In this document: in pieces, positions 1-6,322 of the stretch
Position numbering within the stretch: position 1 is the stretch's first letter
Layout: each line of letters starts with the position of its first letter
From: Bacteroidota bacterium
GTDB lineage: Bacteria > Bacteroidota > Bacteroidia > Chitinophagales > Chitinophagaceae
Direction: 5' to 3'
DNA length: 7,794 nucleotides
Assembly: GCA_023386395.1 (NCBI GenBank)
Contig: JAEWJV010000619.1
Location: 1 to 7,794, forward strand
Program-made: the position numbers and the translations under genes
Notes under the pieces: model-generated
What the model saw: only the letters and a program-made list of their open reading frames with translations
What the model was told of the DNA's origin: nothing
Databases searched by the model: none

Positions 1-1551
1 AAATGCGCGGTGAACTGGCTGGCAGGTATTCCGGCCATTGTAAAACCGGCAACGGTTACAAGCTATTTAACCGAAGCCGTAGTAAAGGAAATTATCGCTT
101 CGGGCATTTTGCCAAAAGGCGCATTACAATTGATATGCGGCAGCGTTGGCGATTTACTCGATCATGTAACATCGCAGGATGTAATAACTTTTACCGGCTC
201 CAAATCAACTGCATTAAAGCTTAAAAAACATAACAGGATTTTAGAAGAATCAGTGCCCTTTAACATGGAAGCCGACAGTTTGAATTGCATTGTTTTGGGC
301 GATGATGTAAACCCTGCCGATGCCGAATGGGATTTTTTTATTAAAGAAGTAAGAAAAGAAATGACGGTGAAGGCCGGGCAAAAATGCACGGCTATCCGCA
401 GGATTTTTGTACCGGAAAACAAAATGGAAGATGTATGGAAGGCTTTATCAAAATCTTTATCACAAACCGTTATTGGCAACCCCTTAAATGATAAAGTAAG
501 AATGGGCGCGCTGGCAGGACAATCGCAGCGCAATGAAGTAAAACAGCAGGTGCAAAAACTGCTGGCATCATCACAATTAATTTATGGGTCACTGGATAGT
601 GTTGAAGTTATTGAAGCCGACGCCAATAAAGGCGCATTCCTCTCTCCATTATTATTATTGAATGAGAACCCTTTTGCATCAGCAGCCGTACATGAAGTGG
701 AAGCATTTGGACCTGTAAGCACCATTATGCCGTATAAAAATGCGGAAGAAGCCATCGCTCTAAGCAAGATGGGCAAAGGTTCTTTATGTTCATCAATTGT
801 TACAGCAAATGATAAAACCGCAAAACAATATGTATTAGGTGCAGGCCCGCATCATGGAAGGATTTTAATACTTAATAAGGATTGTGCCAAAGAAAGTACC
901 GGGCATGGTTCACCGTTGCCTATGTTAATTCATGGTGGGCCCGGAAGGGCTGGCGGCGGCGAAGAAATGGGCGGCATACGTGGCGTAAAACATTATATGC
1001 AGCGGGTGGCGATACAAGGTTCGCCAACAAGCATTACTAATATCACGAACGTTTATCAGCAACATGCAAAAGGTATTGAAGATAATACTCATCCATTCAA
1101 AAAATATTTTGAGGAATTGCAGATTGGTGAACAACTCATCACACAAAAAAAAATAATTACAACTGAAGATATTAACCGCTTTGCCGATTTAAGCGGTGAT
1201 CATTTTTATGCACATTTAACCAATACAGATTTTGCGGGAACGATGTTTGAGCAACAGGTAGCGCATGGTTATTTTATTATGAGTATTGCGGCAGGATTGT
1301 TTGTTGACAGCTATGAAAAAAATCCTGTGTTATTAAATTATGGTATTGATGAATTGCGTTTTACGAAACCTGTTTATCCGGGTGCGGCGATCTATGTAAA
1401 ATTTACCTGTAAAGAAAAAATTCCGCAGGAACAAAGAGAGACAACTGATATTCCACGCGGCATTGTAAAATGGCTGGTTGAAATATTGGATGATGCTAAT
1501 GAACAGGTGGGCATTGCAACCATATTAACCATGGTGGCAAAGAAAGACTGA
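1..1551 (+). CDS. paaZ: PaaZ, oxepin-CoA hydrolase / 3-oxo-5,6-dehydrosuberyl-CoA semialdehyde dehydrogenase (5' truncated by window)
   Basis: This is a bifunctional cytoplasmic enzyme of aerobic phenylacetate degradation. The MaoC-type hydratase domain opens the oxepin-CoA ring and the aldehyde dehydrogenase domain oxidises the resulting semialdehyde with NADP+. Reading frame 1 is open from the first base, so the gene begins upstream. About 516 residues are present against roughly 680 in E. coli PaaZ, so about 165 N-terminal residues are missing; the in-frame GTG at 10 lies inside the domain and is not a start. In the dehydrogenase part, the general-base Glu lies in FNMEADSLN (codon 268-270) and the catalytic Cys in AGQKCTAIRR (codon 385-387). 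The conserved KESTGHGSPLP and HGGPGRAGGGEE segments follow. The hydratase part begins near 1096; its DHFYAH motif carries Asp (1198-1200) and His (1213-1215), the known catalytic pair, followed by VAHGYF. The gene ends in tandem stops TGA TAA. No other paa genes are visible. Identification rests on strong recall of the E. coli sequence along the whole length. Confidence 0.96.
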   Translation, partial: KCAVNWLAGIPAIVKPATVTSYLTEAVVKEIIASGILPKGALQLICGSVGDLLDHVTSQDVITFTGSKSTALKLKKHNRILEESVPFNMEADSLNCIVLGDDVNPADAEWDFFIKEVRKEMTVKAGQKCTAIRRIFVPENKMEDVWKALSKSLSQTVIGNPLNDKVRMGALAGQSQRNEVKQQVQKLLASSQLIYGSLDSVEVIEADANKGAFLSPLLLLNENPFASAAVHEVEAFGPVSTIMPYKNAEEAIALSKMGKGSLCSSIVTANDKTAKQYVLGAGPHHGRILILNKDCAKESTGHGSPLPMLIHGGPGRAGGGEEMGGIRGVKHYMQRVAIQGSPTSITNITNVYQQHAKGIEDNTHPFKKYFEELQIGEQLITQKKIITTEDINRFADLSGDHFYAHLTNTDFAGTMFEQQVAHGYFIMSIAAGLFVDSYEKNPVLLNYGIDELRFTKPVYPGAAIYVKFTCKEKIPQEQRETTDIPRGIVKWLVEILDDANEQVGIATILTMVAKKD

Positions 1552-1616
1552 TAACGTTTCAGCCACTTGCGGTAATGCACTTTCAAGAAGGGCCATCCGA
1601 AATTCAATATTACTCA

Positions 1617-1649
1617 TTGCATTATTATTTACCAGGGCAGTTATCTTTG
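1617..1649 (+). promoter_or_regulatory. Probable Bacteroidota promoter for the SGNH hydrolase gene
   Basis: TATCTTTG at 1642-1649 is an exact match to the Bacteroidota -7 element TAnnTTTG. A TTG at 1617-1619 lies 22 bases upstream, close to the usual spacing for the -33 element. Transcription would start near 1655, giving a leader of about 20 bases before the ATG at 1674. The rest of the 122-base gap after paaZ shows no gene and no convincing terminator. The match is seen; promoter activity is inferred. Confidence 0.55.
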
Positions 1650-1673
1650 AAGCAATAATCAAACTGTTAAAGC

Positions 1674-2336
1674 ATGAAACATAATGCCTGTTATCTTTTT
1701 ATTTTTTGTTTTATTTTTTCTTTAAGCCTGCATGCACAACAACCACCCTTTTACAACGATATTCAGAAATTTAAAACGCAGGACAGTATTAATCCGCCGC
1801 CGCAACATCCCATATTATTCATTGGCAGTTCTTCTTTTACAAAATGGACAGATGTTCAATCCTATTTTCCAGGTTATACTATTTTAAACCGCGGCTTTGG
1901 CGGATCTTCTTTACCTGATCTTATCCGCTATGCCAACGATATCATCTTTCCATATCAGCCAAAAGAAATAGTTATTTACTGTGGTGAAAATGATTTTGCG
2001 GTAAAGGATTATGTTTCCCCGGATATGGTGTTTGAACGTTTTAAAACTTTATATGCGATCATCCGTTCCAAACTGGCAAATGTACCGGTGGTATTTATCT
2101 CCATTAAGCCAAGCCCCAGCCGGAGAAAATACTGGCCGCAAATGACGGAAGCCAATAAGATGATCACCGATTATATCGGCAAACAACAGCATGCCTCTTT
2201 TGTTGATGTGTACCAGCCTATGCTAAATGAAAATAAAGATGCAAAGCCTGAAATATTTTTAAGCGACAGCCTGCACATGAATGCAAACGGTTATGCCATA
2301 TGGCAAAAAGCAATACAACCATATTTGATGAAATAA
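1674..2336 (+). CDS. Secreted SGNH/GDSL-type hydrolase (esterase/lipase family)
   Basis: The 220-residue protein is a probable periplasmic or secreted carbohydrate- or lipid-ester hydrolase; the substrate cannot be told from sequence. Residues 1-21 form a signal peptide (hydrophobic LFIFCFIFSLSL) with likely cleavage after LHA and Gln at +1. The SGNH blocks are in order. Block I is FIGSSSF, with nucleophile Ser53 in the GSS that replaces GDS. Block II is NRGFGGSSL, with an oxyanion-hole Gly at about 74-77. Block III is GEND, with Asn106. Block V is SDSLHMNANGY, with Asp198 and His201. The length is normal for a single-domain family member. Only one ATG fits, since it is immediately followed by the signal peptide. 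It has its own probable promoter and ends in a hairpin shared with the convergent peptidase gene, so it is probably monocistronic. Resemblance to platelet-activating-factor acetylhydrolase-like GDSL proteins is general and does not fix the function. Confidence 0.9.
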   Translation: MKHNACYLFIFCFIFSLSLHAQQPPFYNDIQKFKTQDSINPPPQHPILFIGSSSFTKWTDVQSYFPGYTILNRGFGGSSLPDLIRYANDIIFPYQPKEIVIYCGENDFAVKDYVSPDMVFERFKTLYAIIRSKLANVPVVFISIKPSPSRRKYWPQMTEANKMITDYIGKQQHASFVDVYQPMLNENKDAKPEIFLSDSLHMNANGYAIWQKAIQPYLMK

Positions 2337-2346
2337 TCACATAAAA

Positions 2347-2373
2347 ATGGCGGAAGATTTATTCTTCCGCCAT
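2347..2373. terminator. Hairpin terminator between convergent genes
   Basis: The two arms 2347-2357 and 2363-2373 (core TGGCGGAAGA / TCTTCCGCCA) form a perfect 11-base-pair GC-containing stem with a 5-base loop. Read on the minus strand, the stem is followed directly by TTTTTAT, a good intrinsic terminator for the dipeptidase gene, whose stop codon is about 20 bases away. On the plus strand the hairpin begins 10 bases after the SGNH hydrolase stop but is followed by AATCATTAAC. It would therefore work less well in that direction. Confidence 0.85.
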
Positions 2374-2392
2374 AATCATTAACAGGTAAAAG

Positions 2393-3577
2393 TTATTTTA
2401 CTTCATTCGCTTTCAATACCCTTATAAAATTTCCACCTAATATTTTTTCAATATCTGTTTTATTGTAACCCCGTTCCAGCAAAGCTTTTGTAATTAAAGG
2501 GTAGGCAGTAACATCATCCATATCCTGCGGCGGAAAACTGATACCATCGAAATCGCTGCCCATACCAACATGGTCAACACCAACGAGCTTAACTATATAA
2601 TCAAGATGATCGAGTATTAAATGAAATGGCGCACGTAAATCACGTACTTCATCTGCATATTTTATAAACAATGCATTTTCGGCAAAAAATTCATTCTTGC
2701 CGGTTTTCACCAAAGAATCTTTTTCCGCGGCATGGCGCGCTTCGAATGCTTTTTCCTTCCTGTCAAACCCGCTATCTAAAAACCCGGAATAAAAATTCAA
2801 TTGTATAACGCCGCCATTCTTTGCAATAGCTTTTATCTGGTCATCTTTTAAATTCCTTGGCACCGGGCAAATAGAATATGCATCGCTGTGCGATGCAATA
2901 ATTGGTTTTGTTGTGGTATTAATTACATCCCAAAAAGTTTTTTCGCCCACATGGCTTACATCCACCATCATTCCTATTTTATTCATGTGCTGCACTATTT
3001 GTTTTCCAAAATCTGTAAGCCCCATTTTATGCTGCGATTGAGCGGAATCGGTTTCAAATTTGGCGCTCGTAGCCCATTCATTATTATTATTCCAGGTTAG
3101 TGTTAAATAACGGGTGCCACGTGCATATAAATTATCAAGGTTACTTAAACTGTTTTCAATCATATGGCCGCCTTCCACACCAATCATAGCTGCAAGTTTA
3201 TGTTGCTTTACAGCCTGCATTAATTCAGTTGAATTAGTTACAAGCATCATCTTTTCAGGGTTGCGTTTAACCCATGCATACAGCGTATCAATTTCCCGGT
3301 TGGCAAAACTATATGGGTTTACCTGCGTGCCATCGCACCATATACTGAAAACCTGCACGTCTACGCCAGCTTTAGACATGCGGTTCAAATCACTGTGCGT
3401 TTTGCCGGTAAGGTCCTGGTCGAAGCTGTAGTTTTTTTCAAGACAGGTGCTGATAACATCATTATGCGTATCGCAAAGGATTGATTTAAAATGCAGCTTT
3501 TCATAATTCTGTGCATGAACACCAGTAAAAGCTATAAAAGCTGCAGCGAAGAAGAGTGGTTTCATTATACTTTTCAT
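2393..3577 (-). CDS. Secreted membrane-dipeptidase-like zinc peptidase (family M19)
   Basis: The 394-residue protein belongs to the renal dipeptidase family (M19), binuclear zinc enzymes with a TIM-barrel fold that cleave dipeptides, including ones with a C-terminal D-residue. All five metal ligands expected from human DPEP1 are recognisable: His38 and Asp40 in DTHNDV, bridging Glu135 in GVEGGH, His209 in VDVSHVG and His230 in IASHSDA. The active-site Asp342 sits in MGSDFDG. Residues 1-22 are a signal peptide with cleavage after VHA and Gln at +1, so the enzyme is probably periplasmic; no lipobox or C-terminal sorting domain is seen. Met5 is a possible alternative start, since the hydrophobic core begins after it. 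It stands alone, converging on the esterase and diverging from the tetR-led operon. A role in peptide scavenging or peptidoglycan dipeptide recycling is plausible but inferred. No good TAnnTTTG box was found upstream; the nearest is TTAATTTG (3590-3583), too close to the start. Confidence 0.94.
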   Translation of the reverse strand: MKSIMKPLFFAAAFIAFTGVHAQNYEKLHFKSILCDTHNDVISTCLEKNYSFDQDLTGKTHSDLNRMSKAGVDVQVFSIWCDGTQVNPYSFANREIDTLYAWVKRNPEKMMLVTNSTELMQAVKQHKLAAMIGVEGGHMIENSLSNLDNLYARGTRYLTLTWNNNNEWATSAKFETDSAQSQHKMGLTDFGKQIVQHMNKIGMMVDVSHVGEKTFWDVINTTTKPIIASHSDAYSICPVPRNLKDDQIKAIAKNGGVIQLNFYSGFLDSGFDRKEKAFEARHAAEKDSLVKTGKNEFFAENALFIKYADEVRDLRAPFHLILDHLDYIVKLVGVDHVGMGSDFDGISFPPQDMDDVTAYPLITKALLERGYNKTDIEKILGGNFIRVLKANEVK

Positions 3578-3607
3578 GCGCTCAAATTAAAGATTTTTAT
3601 GAATTAC

Positions 3608-3625
3608 AGGAATAATACAATTCCT
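3608..3625. repeat. Short inverted repeat upstream of the dipeptidase gene
   Basis: AGGAAT at 3608-3613 and ATTCCT at 3620-3625 are exact inverted copies separated by 6 bases. They lie 31 bases upstream of the dipeptidase start. A perfect 10-base palindrome, AGAATATTCT, lies nearby at 3651-3660. Either could be a regulator site, but arms this short arise by chance in AT-rich DNA. Confidence 0.3.
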
Positions 3626-3666
3626 ATTTACATATTATAGCGAAATCTTTAGAATATTCTTGTTTA

Positions 3667-3702
3667 GCCACAGGCACACATAAAAGCCTGTGCATTTGTG
3701 GC
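3667..3702. repeat. Interleaved inverted repeat in the divergent intergenic region
   Basis: Outer arms GCCACA (3667-3672) and TGTGGC (3697-3702) pair exactly. Inside them GCACA (3674-3678) pairs with TGTGC (3689-3693), leaving a loop of 10 bases. An alternative pairing, CACAGGC (3669-3675) with GCCTGTG (3686-3692), uses the same left arm, so two mutually exclusive hairpins are possible. It is a GC-richer island in a very AT-rich 194-base region. It lacks a following T-run, so it is not an ordinary terminator. A protein-binding site or a remnant repeat is possible. Confidence 0.6.
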
Positions 3703-3742
3703 AACAATTACTGAAATTCTATATGTAAATTATAAAAGTATT

Positions 3743-3750
3743 TATATTTG
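3743..3750 (+). promoter_or_regulatory. Probable -7 promoter element of the tetR-led export operon
   Basis: TATATTTG matches the Bacteroidota -7 consensus TAnnTTTG exactly. Transcription would start at about 3755-3757, 15-17 bases before the tetR ATG at 3772. No clear -33 TTG is present at the normal distance (only TATG at 3722-3725). The promoter may therefore be weak or need help, or the match may be chance in AT-rich DNA. Confidence 0.5.
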
Positions 3751-3779
3751 TTAACCATTTGGTTAAATCGTATGGTTAA
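3751..3779. promoter_or_regulatory. Candidate TetR operator: palindrome overlapping the predicted transcription start
   Basis: TTAACC (3751-3756) and GGTTAA (3761-3766) form a perfect palindrome with a 4-base centre, directly after the -7 element. A second GGTTAAA lies at 3774-3780, just inside the tetR gene, 13 bases from the first. It also makes TTAACCAT (3751-3758) and ATGGTTAA (3772-3779) an 8-base inverted pair. TetR-family proteins commonly bind such palindromes next to their own genes, and this position would block initiation. The repeats are seen; binding is inferred. Confidence 0.55.
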
Positions 3780-4389
3780 AAGCAAAGACCATTCCGCAGA
3801 ACAAAAGATTCTTGAAGCAGCCAGGCAGGTTTTTTTTGATAAAGGCATGCACGGAGCCAGGATGCAGGATATTGCCGATAGAGCTGGCATTAATAAAGCC
3901 ATGCTGCACTATTATTTCCGAAGCAAGGATAAATTATTTGAAACCATTTTTGTTGACGCCACCAATCATCTTTTCCCTGTGCTAAGCTCCATTCTTGAAT
4001 CGGATAAACCCATATTTGAAAAAATAGAAGAATTATGCAATGAATATATAAACCAGGTGGCTAAAGTGCCTTACCTGCCTGTTTTTATATTAAGTGAAGC
4101 CAGCCGCCAGCAGGAAGTGTTTTTAAAAAAGTTATGGAAGAGGCAAAAGCTGCCTTTAAAAGCTTTTACCAATATGATTGAAACAGCCATAAAACAAAAA
4201 AAAATAAAACCTGTTCATCCTTTGCAATTGCTCGTGAATATCTTATCATTATGCATATTTCCTTTCGCGGCGCAGCCAATCCTGCAGCATGCAGCAGGCA
4301 TTAGCAAAAAAGATTATGAAGCAATGATTGAAGAAAGGAAAAAAACAGTTCCTCAGCTTATTATTCAATCTATAAAAAGTAAACAATAA
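3772..4389 (+). CDS. TetR/AcrR-family transcriptional regulator
   Basis: This is a 205-residue DNA-binding repressor, the usual TetR length. The N-terminal domain is clear: helix 1 EQKILEAARQVFF (10-22), then the helix-turn-helix at about 31-50 (MQDIADRAGI-NKAMLHYYFR), ending in the family hallmark YYFRSKDKLF. The C-terminal part, about 60-205, is the variable ligand-binding and dimerisation region and does not reveal the inducer. ATG 3772 was chosen because an upstream TTG at 3748 would put the start inside the predicted promoter and operator and adds no conserved sequence. The gene leads the export operon, 12 bases ahead of the adaptor gene, just as cecR (ybiH) precedes ybhGFSR in E. coli. 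It therefore probably represses its own operon until a toxic substrate binds. Orthology with CecR is suggested by position only. Confidence 0.93.
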   Translation: MVKSKDHSAEQKILEAARQVFFDKGMHGARMQDIADRAGINKAMLHYYFRSKDKLFETIFVDATNHLFPVLSSILESDKPIFEKIEELCNEYINQVAKVPYLPVFILSEASRQQEVFLKKLWKRQKLPLKAFTNMIETAIKQKKIKPVHPLQLLVNILSLCIFPFAAQPILQHAAGISKKDYEAMIEERKKTVPQLIIQSIKSKQ

Positions 4390-4401
4390 AACAGCCCCTT
4401 T

Positions 4402-5343
4402 ATGTTTGCAATAAAAGAATATACATGTATTGCAGCCCTTGCAACAATTTTTTTTGCCTGCAACAATAATGAAAACCAGTTTGATGCTTCAGGCACATTT
4501 GAAACAGATGAAGTAATCGTTTCAGCACAGTTGGGCGGCCAGATACTTTCCTTTGACGTGCACGAAGGCGATACTTTGCAGGCGGGCGTTGTTGTAGGCA
4601 AGATAGACTCCTTAAACATGCTGCTTCAAAAACAGCAGGTACAGGCTTCTATCCAATCACTAAAAGAAAAAATGAGCGATGTACAGCCCCAGGTAAAATT
4701 ACTGGAAGACCAGCTTGCCGTTCAGCAAACACAATTAAACAACCTTTTAAAAGACCAGCAACGCTTTCAGAATATGCTGAAGGATGGCGCCGTTACACAA
4801 CGGCAGGTGGATGATATAAACACACAGGTGGATGCTGCTAAAAAACAAATGCAGGTTACGCAGCAACAAATAAAAGTTCAGCTAACAAACACAGGCACAC
4901 AAAACCGCAGCATATTAAGCGAAAAAGACCCGATGCAAAAACAGGTGGCACAATTGAGTGAACAATTATCAAAAGCAAATATTGTTAACCCAATCAATGG
5001 AACGGTACTTACCAAATATGCGGAAGCTGGTGAAGTAACATCGCCGGGCAAAGCCTTGTATAAGATTGCAGATATAAGCTATCTCAATCTCCGTGCTTAT
5101 ATAACAGGTACACAACTTTCAACCGTAAAGCTTAACCAGCCTGCCAAAATTTATATTGACAGCGGCGCCAATCATTACCGCGAATATGCCGGAACAATTA
5201 TATGGATATCTGATAAAGCTGAATTCACGCCAAAAACCATTCAAACGAAAGATGAAAGGGCCAATCTTGTATATGCCATAAAGGTTAAAGTAAAAAATGA
5301 TGGCTATTTAAAGATTGGAATGTATGGAGAGATAAAGCTATAA
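4402..5343 (+). CDS. HlyD/YbhG-like periplasmic adaptor (membrane fusion) lipoprotein of an ABC exporter
   Basis: The 313-residue adaptor would connect the inner-membrane ABC exporter to the periplasm or an outer-membrane channel. The N-terminus (1-20) is a probable lipoprotein signal ending in IFFAC, with Cys20 as the lipidated residue; a plain membrane anchor is the alternative. Residues 38-69 form the first half of a lipoyl-like domain (VSAQLGGQI, HEGDTLQAG, VGKID). A Gln-rich coiled-coil hairpin runs from about 71 to 190 (many KQQ/QLxxL heptads, turn near LKDGAVTQRQVDD). The second lipoyl half is at 193-223 (NPINGTVLTKYAEAGEV) and a beta-barrel domain covers 225-312. The segment FTPKTIQTKDERANLVY (275-291) is characteristic of the YbhG type. 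The gene starts 12 bases after tetR and is followed, 63 bases on, by the first ATPase. The stop codon lies inside a 7-base tandem repeat. The transported substrate is unknown. Confidence 0.92.
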   Translation: MFAIKEYTCIAALATIFFACNNNENQFDASGTFETDEVIVSAQLGGQILSFDVHEGDTLQAGVVVGKIDSLNMLLQKQQVQASIQSLKEKMSDVQPQVKLLEDQLAVQQTQLNNLLKDQQRFQNMLKDGAVTQRQVDDINTQVDAAKKQMQVTQQQIKVQLTNTGTQNRSILSEKDPMQKQVAQLSEQLSKANIVNPINGTVLTKYAEAGEVTSPGKALYKIADISYLNLRAYITGTQLSTVKLNQPAKIYIDSGANHYREYAGTIIWISDKAEFTPKTIQTKDERANLVYAIKVKVKNDGYLKIGMYGEIKL

Positions 5344-5369
5344 GCTGTTAGCTGCAAGCTATTAGCAAT
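5335..5369 (+). repeat. Heptanucleotide tandem repeat across the adaptor stop codon
   Basis: Five consecutive 7-base units are seen: AAGCTAT, AAGCTGT, TAGCTGC, AAGCTAT and TAGCAAT, with consensus WAGCTRT; the last unit is degenerate. The array begins in the last codons of the adaptor gene (K-L-stop) and runs into the 63-base gap before the first ATPase. AGCT is self-complementary, so the array can also fold locally. Slippage here could change the adaptor's C-terminal end or the spacing to the next gene. No promoter element is seen in the gap. Confidence 0.7.
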
Positions 5370-5406
5370 ACTGCAGCCTGAACAAGCTTACATCAACACA
5401 TAAAAT

Positions 5407-6321
5407 ATGCAATCAGTAATTGTAAATAATCTTTCCAAAAATTACGGCAAGGAAAAAGAAATTAAGGCTGTAAAGGATGTTTCATTCGATGTTTCGCCGG
5501 CTGAAATCTTTGGTATTATCGGGCCTGATGGCGCCGGCAAAACTTCATTGTTCCGCATGTTGACAACGCTGCTGCTGCCAGACAGCGGAAATGCTTCTGT
5601 GGACGGTTCAGATATTGTAAAAGATTTTAAAGCCATCCGCAAAAAAGTTGGATACATGCCCGGCCGGTTTTCCCTGTACCAGGATTTAAGCGTTGAAGAA
5701 AACCTGAATTTTTTCGCCACTATTTTCAATACAACTATTGAAAAGAATTACGATCTCATCAAAGACATTTATATACAGATAGAACCTTTTAAAAAAAGAA
5801 AAGCAGGCAAACTATCCGGAGGCATGAAACAGAAGCTGGCATTGAGTTGTGCGCTGATTCACCGGCCAGTTATTTTATTTCTTGATGAGCCAACAACAGG
5901 CGTTGATGCAGTTTCAAGAAAAGAATTTTGGGACATGCTGAAACGCCTGAAACAACAAGGCATCACCATTCTCGTTTCAACGCCATATATGGATGAAGCC
6001 GGTTTATGCGACCGCATTACTTTAATGCAGCAGGGTAAACTGCTTTCAACCGGTACACCAGCAGAAATAACAGGATCGTTTAAGCAAACCATCCTGGGCA
6101 TTAAAGCAACAAATATGTATAGCCTGCTAAAAGACCTGAATGCTTTTGATGCAATTGAAGATGCATACGCTTTTGGCGAATATCATCATGCTGTAATGAA
6201 AGAAGATTTCAGCGAAGAAACCTTGCAAAAATACCTTGAAGAAAAAGGAAATAAAGAACTCGTAATACAACAAATTAAACCAACAATTGAAGACAGCTTT
6301 TTGCACCTGATGAAAAATTAA
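5407..6321 (+). CDS. ABC transporter ATP-binding protein, first of a pair (YbhF N-half-like), with non-consensus Q- and H-loops
   Basis: This 304-residue cytoplasmic ATPase subunit belongs to an ABC-2-type exporter. Walker A is GPDGAGKT (39-46), the signature LSGGMKQ (136-142) and Walker B VILFLDE (155-161) with catalytic Glu161, so the nucleotide fold is intact. Two usual residues are replaced. The Q-loop Gln is Gly86 (YMPGRFSLYQDLS, codon 5662-5664). The switch His is Pro193 (VSTPYMDEA, codon 5983-5985). After the core, an extension of about 85 residues ends in PTIEDSFLHLM, the tail that precedes the second ATPase half in YbhF-type fusion proteins. The stop is one base before the next ATPase gene, so the two are surely co-transcribed and probably translationally coupled. 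This subunit probably contributes its good signature motif to the partner's ATP site. YbhF-like assignment follows from gene order and motifs. Confidence 0.94.
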   Translation: MQSVIVNNLSKNYGKEKEIKAVKDVSFDVSPAEIFGIIGPDGAGKTSLFRMLTTLLLPDSGNASVDGSDIVKDFKAIRKKVGYMPGRFSLYQDLSVEENLNFFATIFNTTIEKNYDLIKDIYIQIEPFKKRKAGKLSGGMKQKLALSCALIHRPVILFLDEPTTGVDAVSRKEFWDMLKRLKQQGITILVSTPYMDEAGLCDRITLMQQGKLLSTGTPAEITGSFKQTILGIKATNMYSLLKDLNAFDAIEDAYAFGEYHHAVMKEDFSEETLQKYLEEKGNKELVIQQIKPTIEDSFLHLMKN

Positions 6322-6322
6322 T

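Noticed and set aside
162..533. Antisense open frames over paaZ, the dipeptidase, the ATPases and the adaptor
   Set aside because: They are overlaps of well-identified genes in other frames, without recognisable domains or start context.
10..1551. A GTG-started complete gene at position 10
   Set aside because: The frame is open upstream (Lys-Cys-Ala), and the GTG lies in the middle of the aldehyde dehydrogenase domain; the gene is cut by the window edge, not truly short.
1552..1641. Terminator or small gene after paaZ
   Set aside because: No stable hairpin with T-run and no frame with start context or recognisable product; only the probable promoter at 1617-1649 is supported.
3583..3590. 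TTAATTTG on the minus strand as the dipeptidase promoter
   Set aside because: One mismatch to TAnnTTTG, and it would place the transcription start at or inside the start codon; no supporting -33 element.
3748..3771. TTG start giving an 8-residue longer TetR
   Set aside because: It would begin inside the predicted -7 element and encode the palindrome; the extra residues are not family-like, and ATG 3772 fits the usual short TetR N-terminus.
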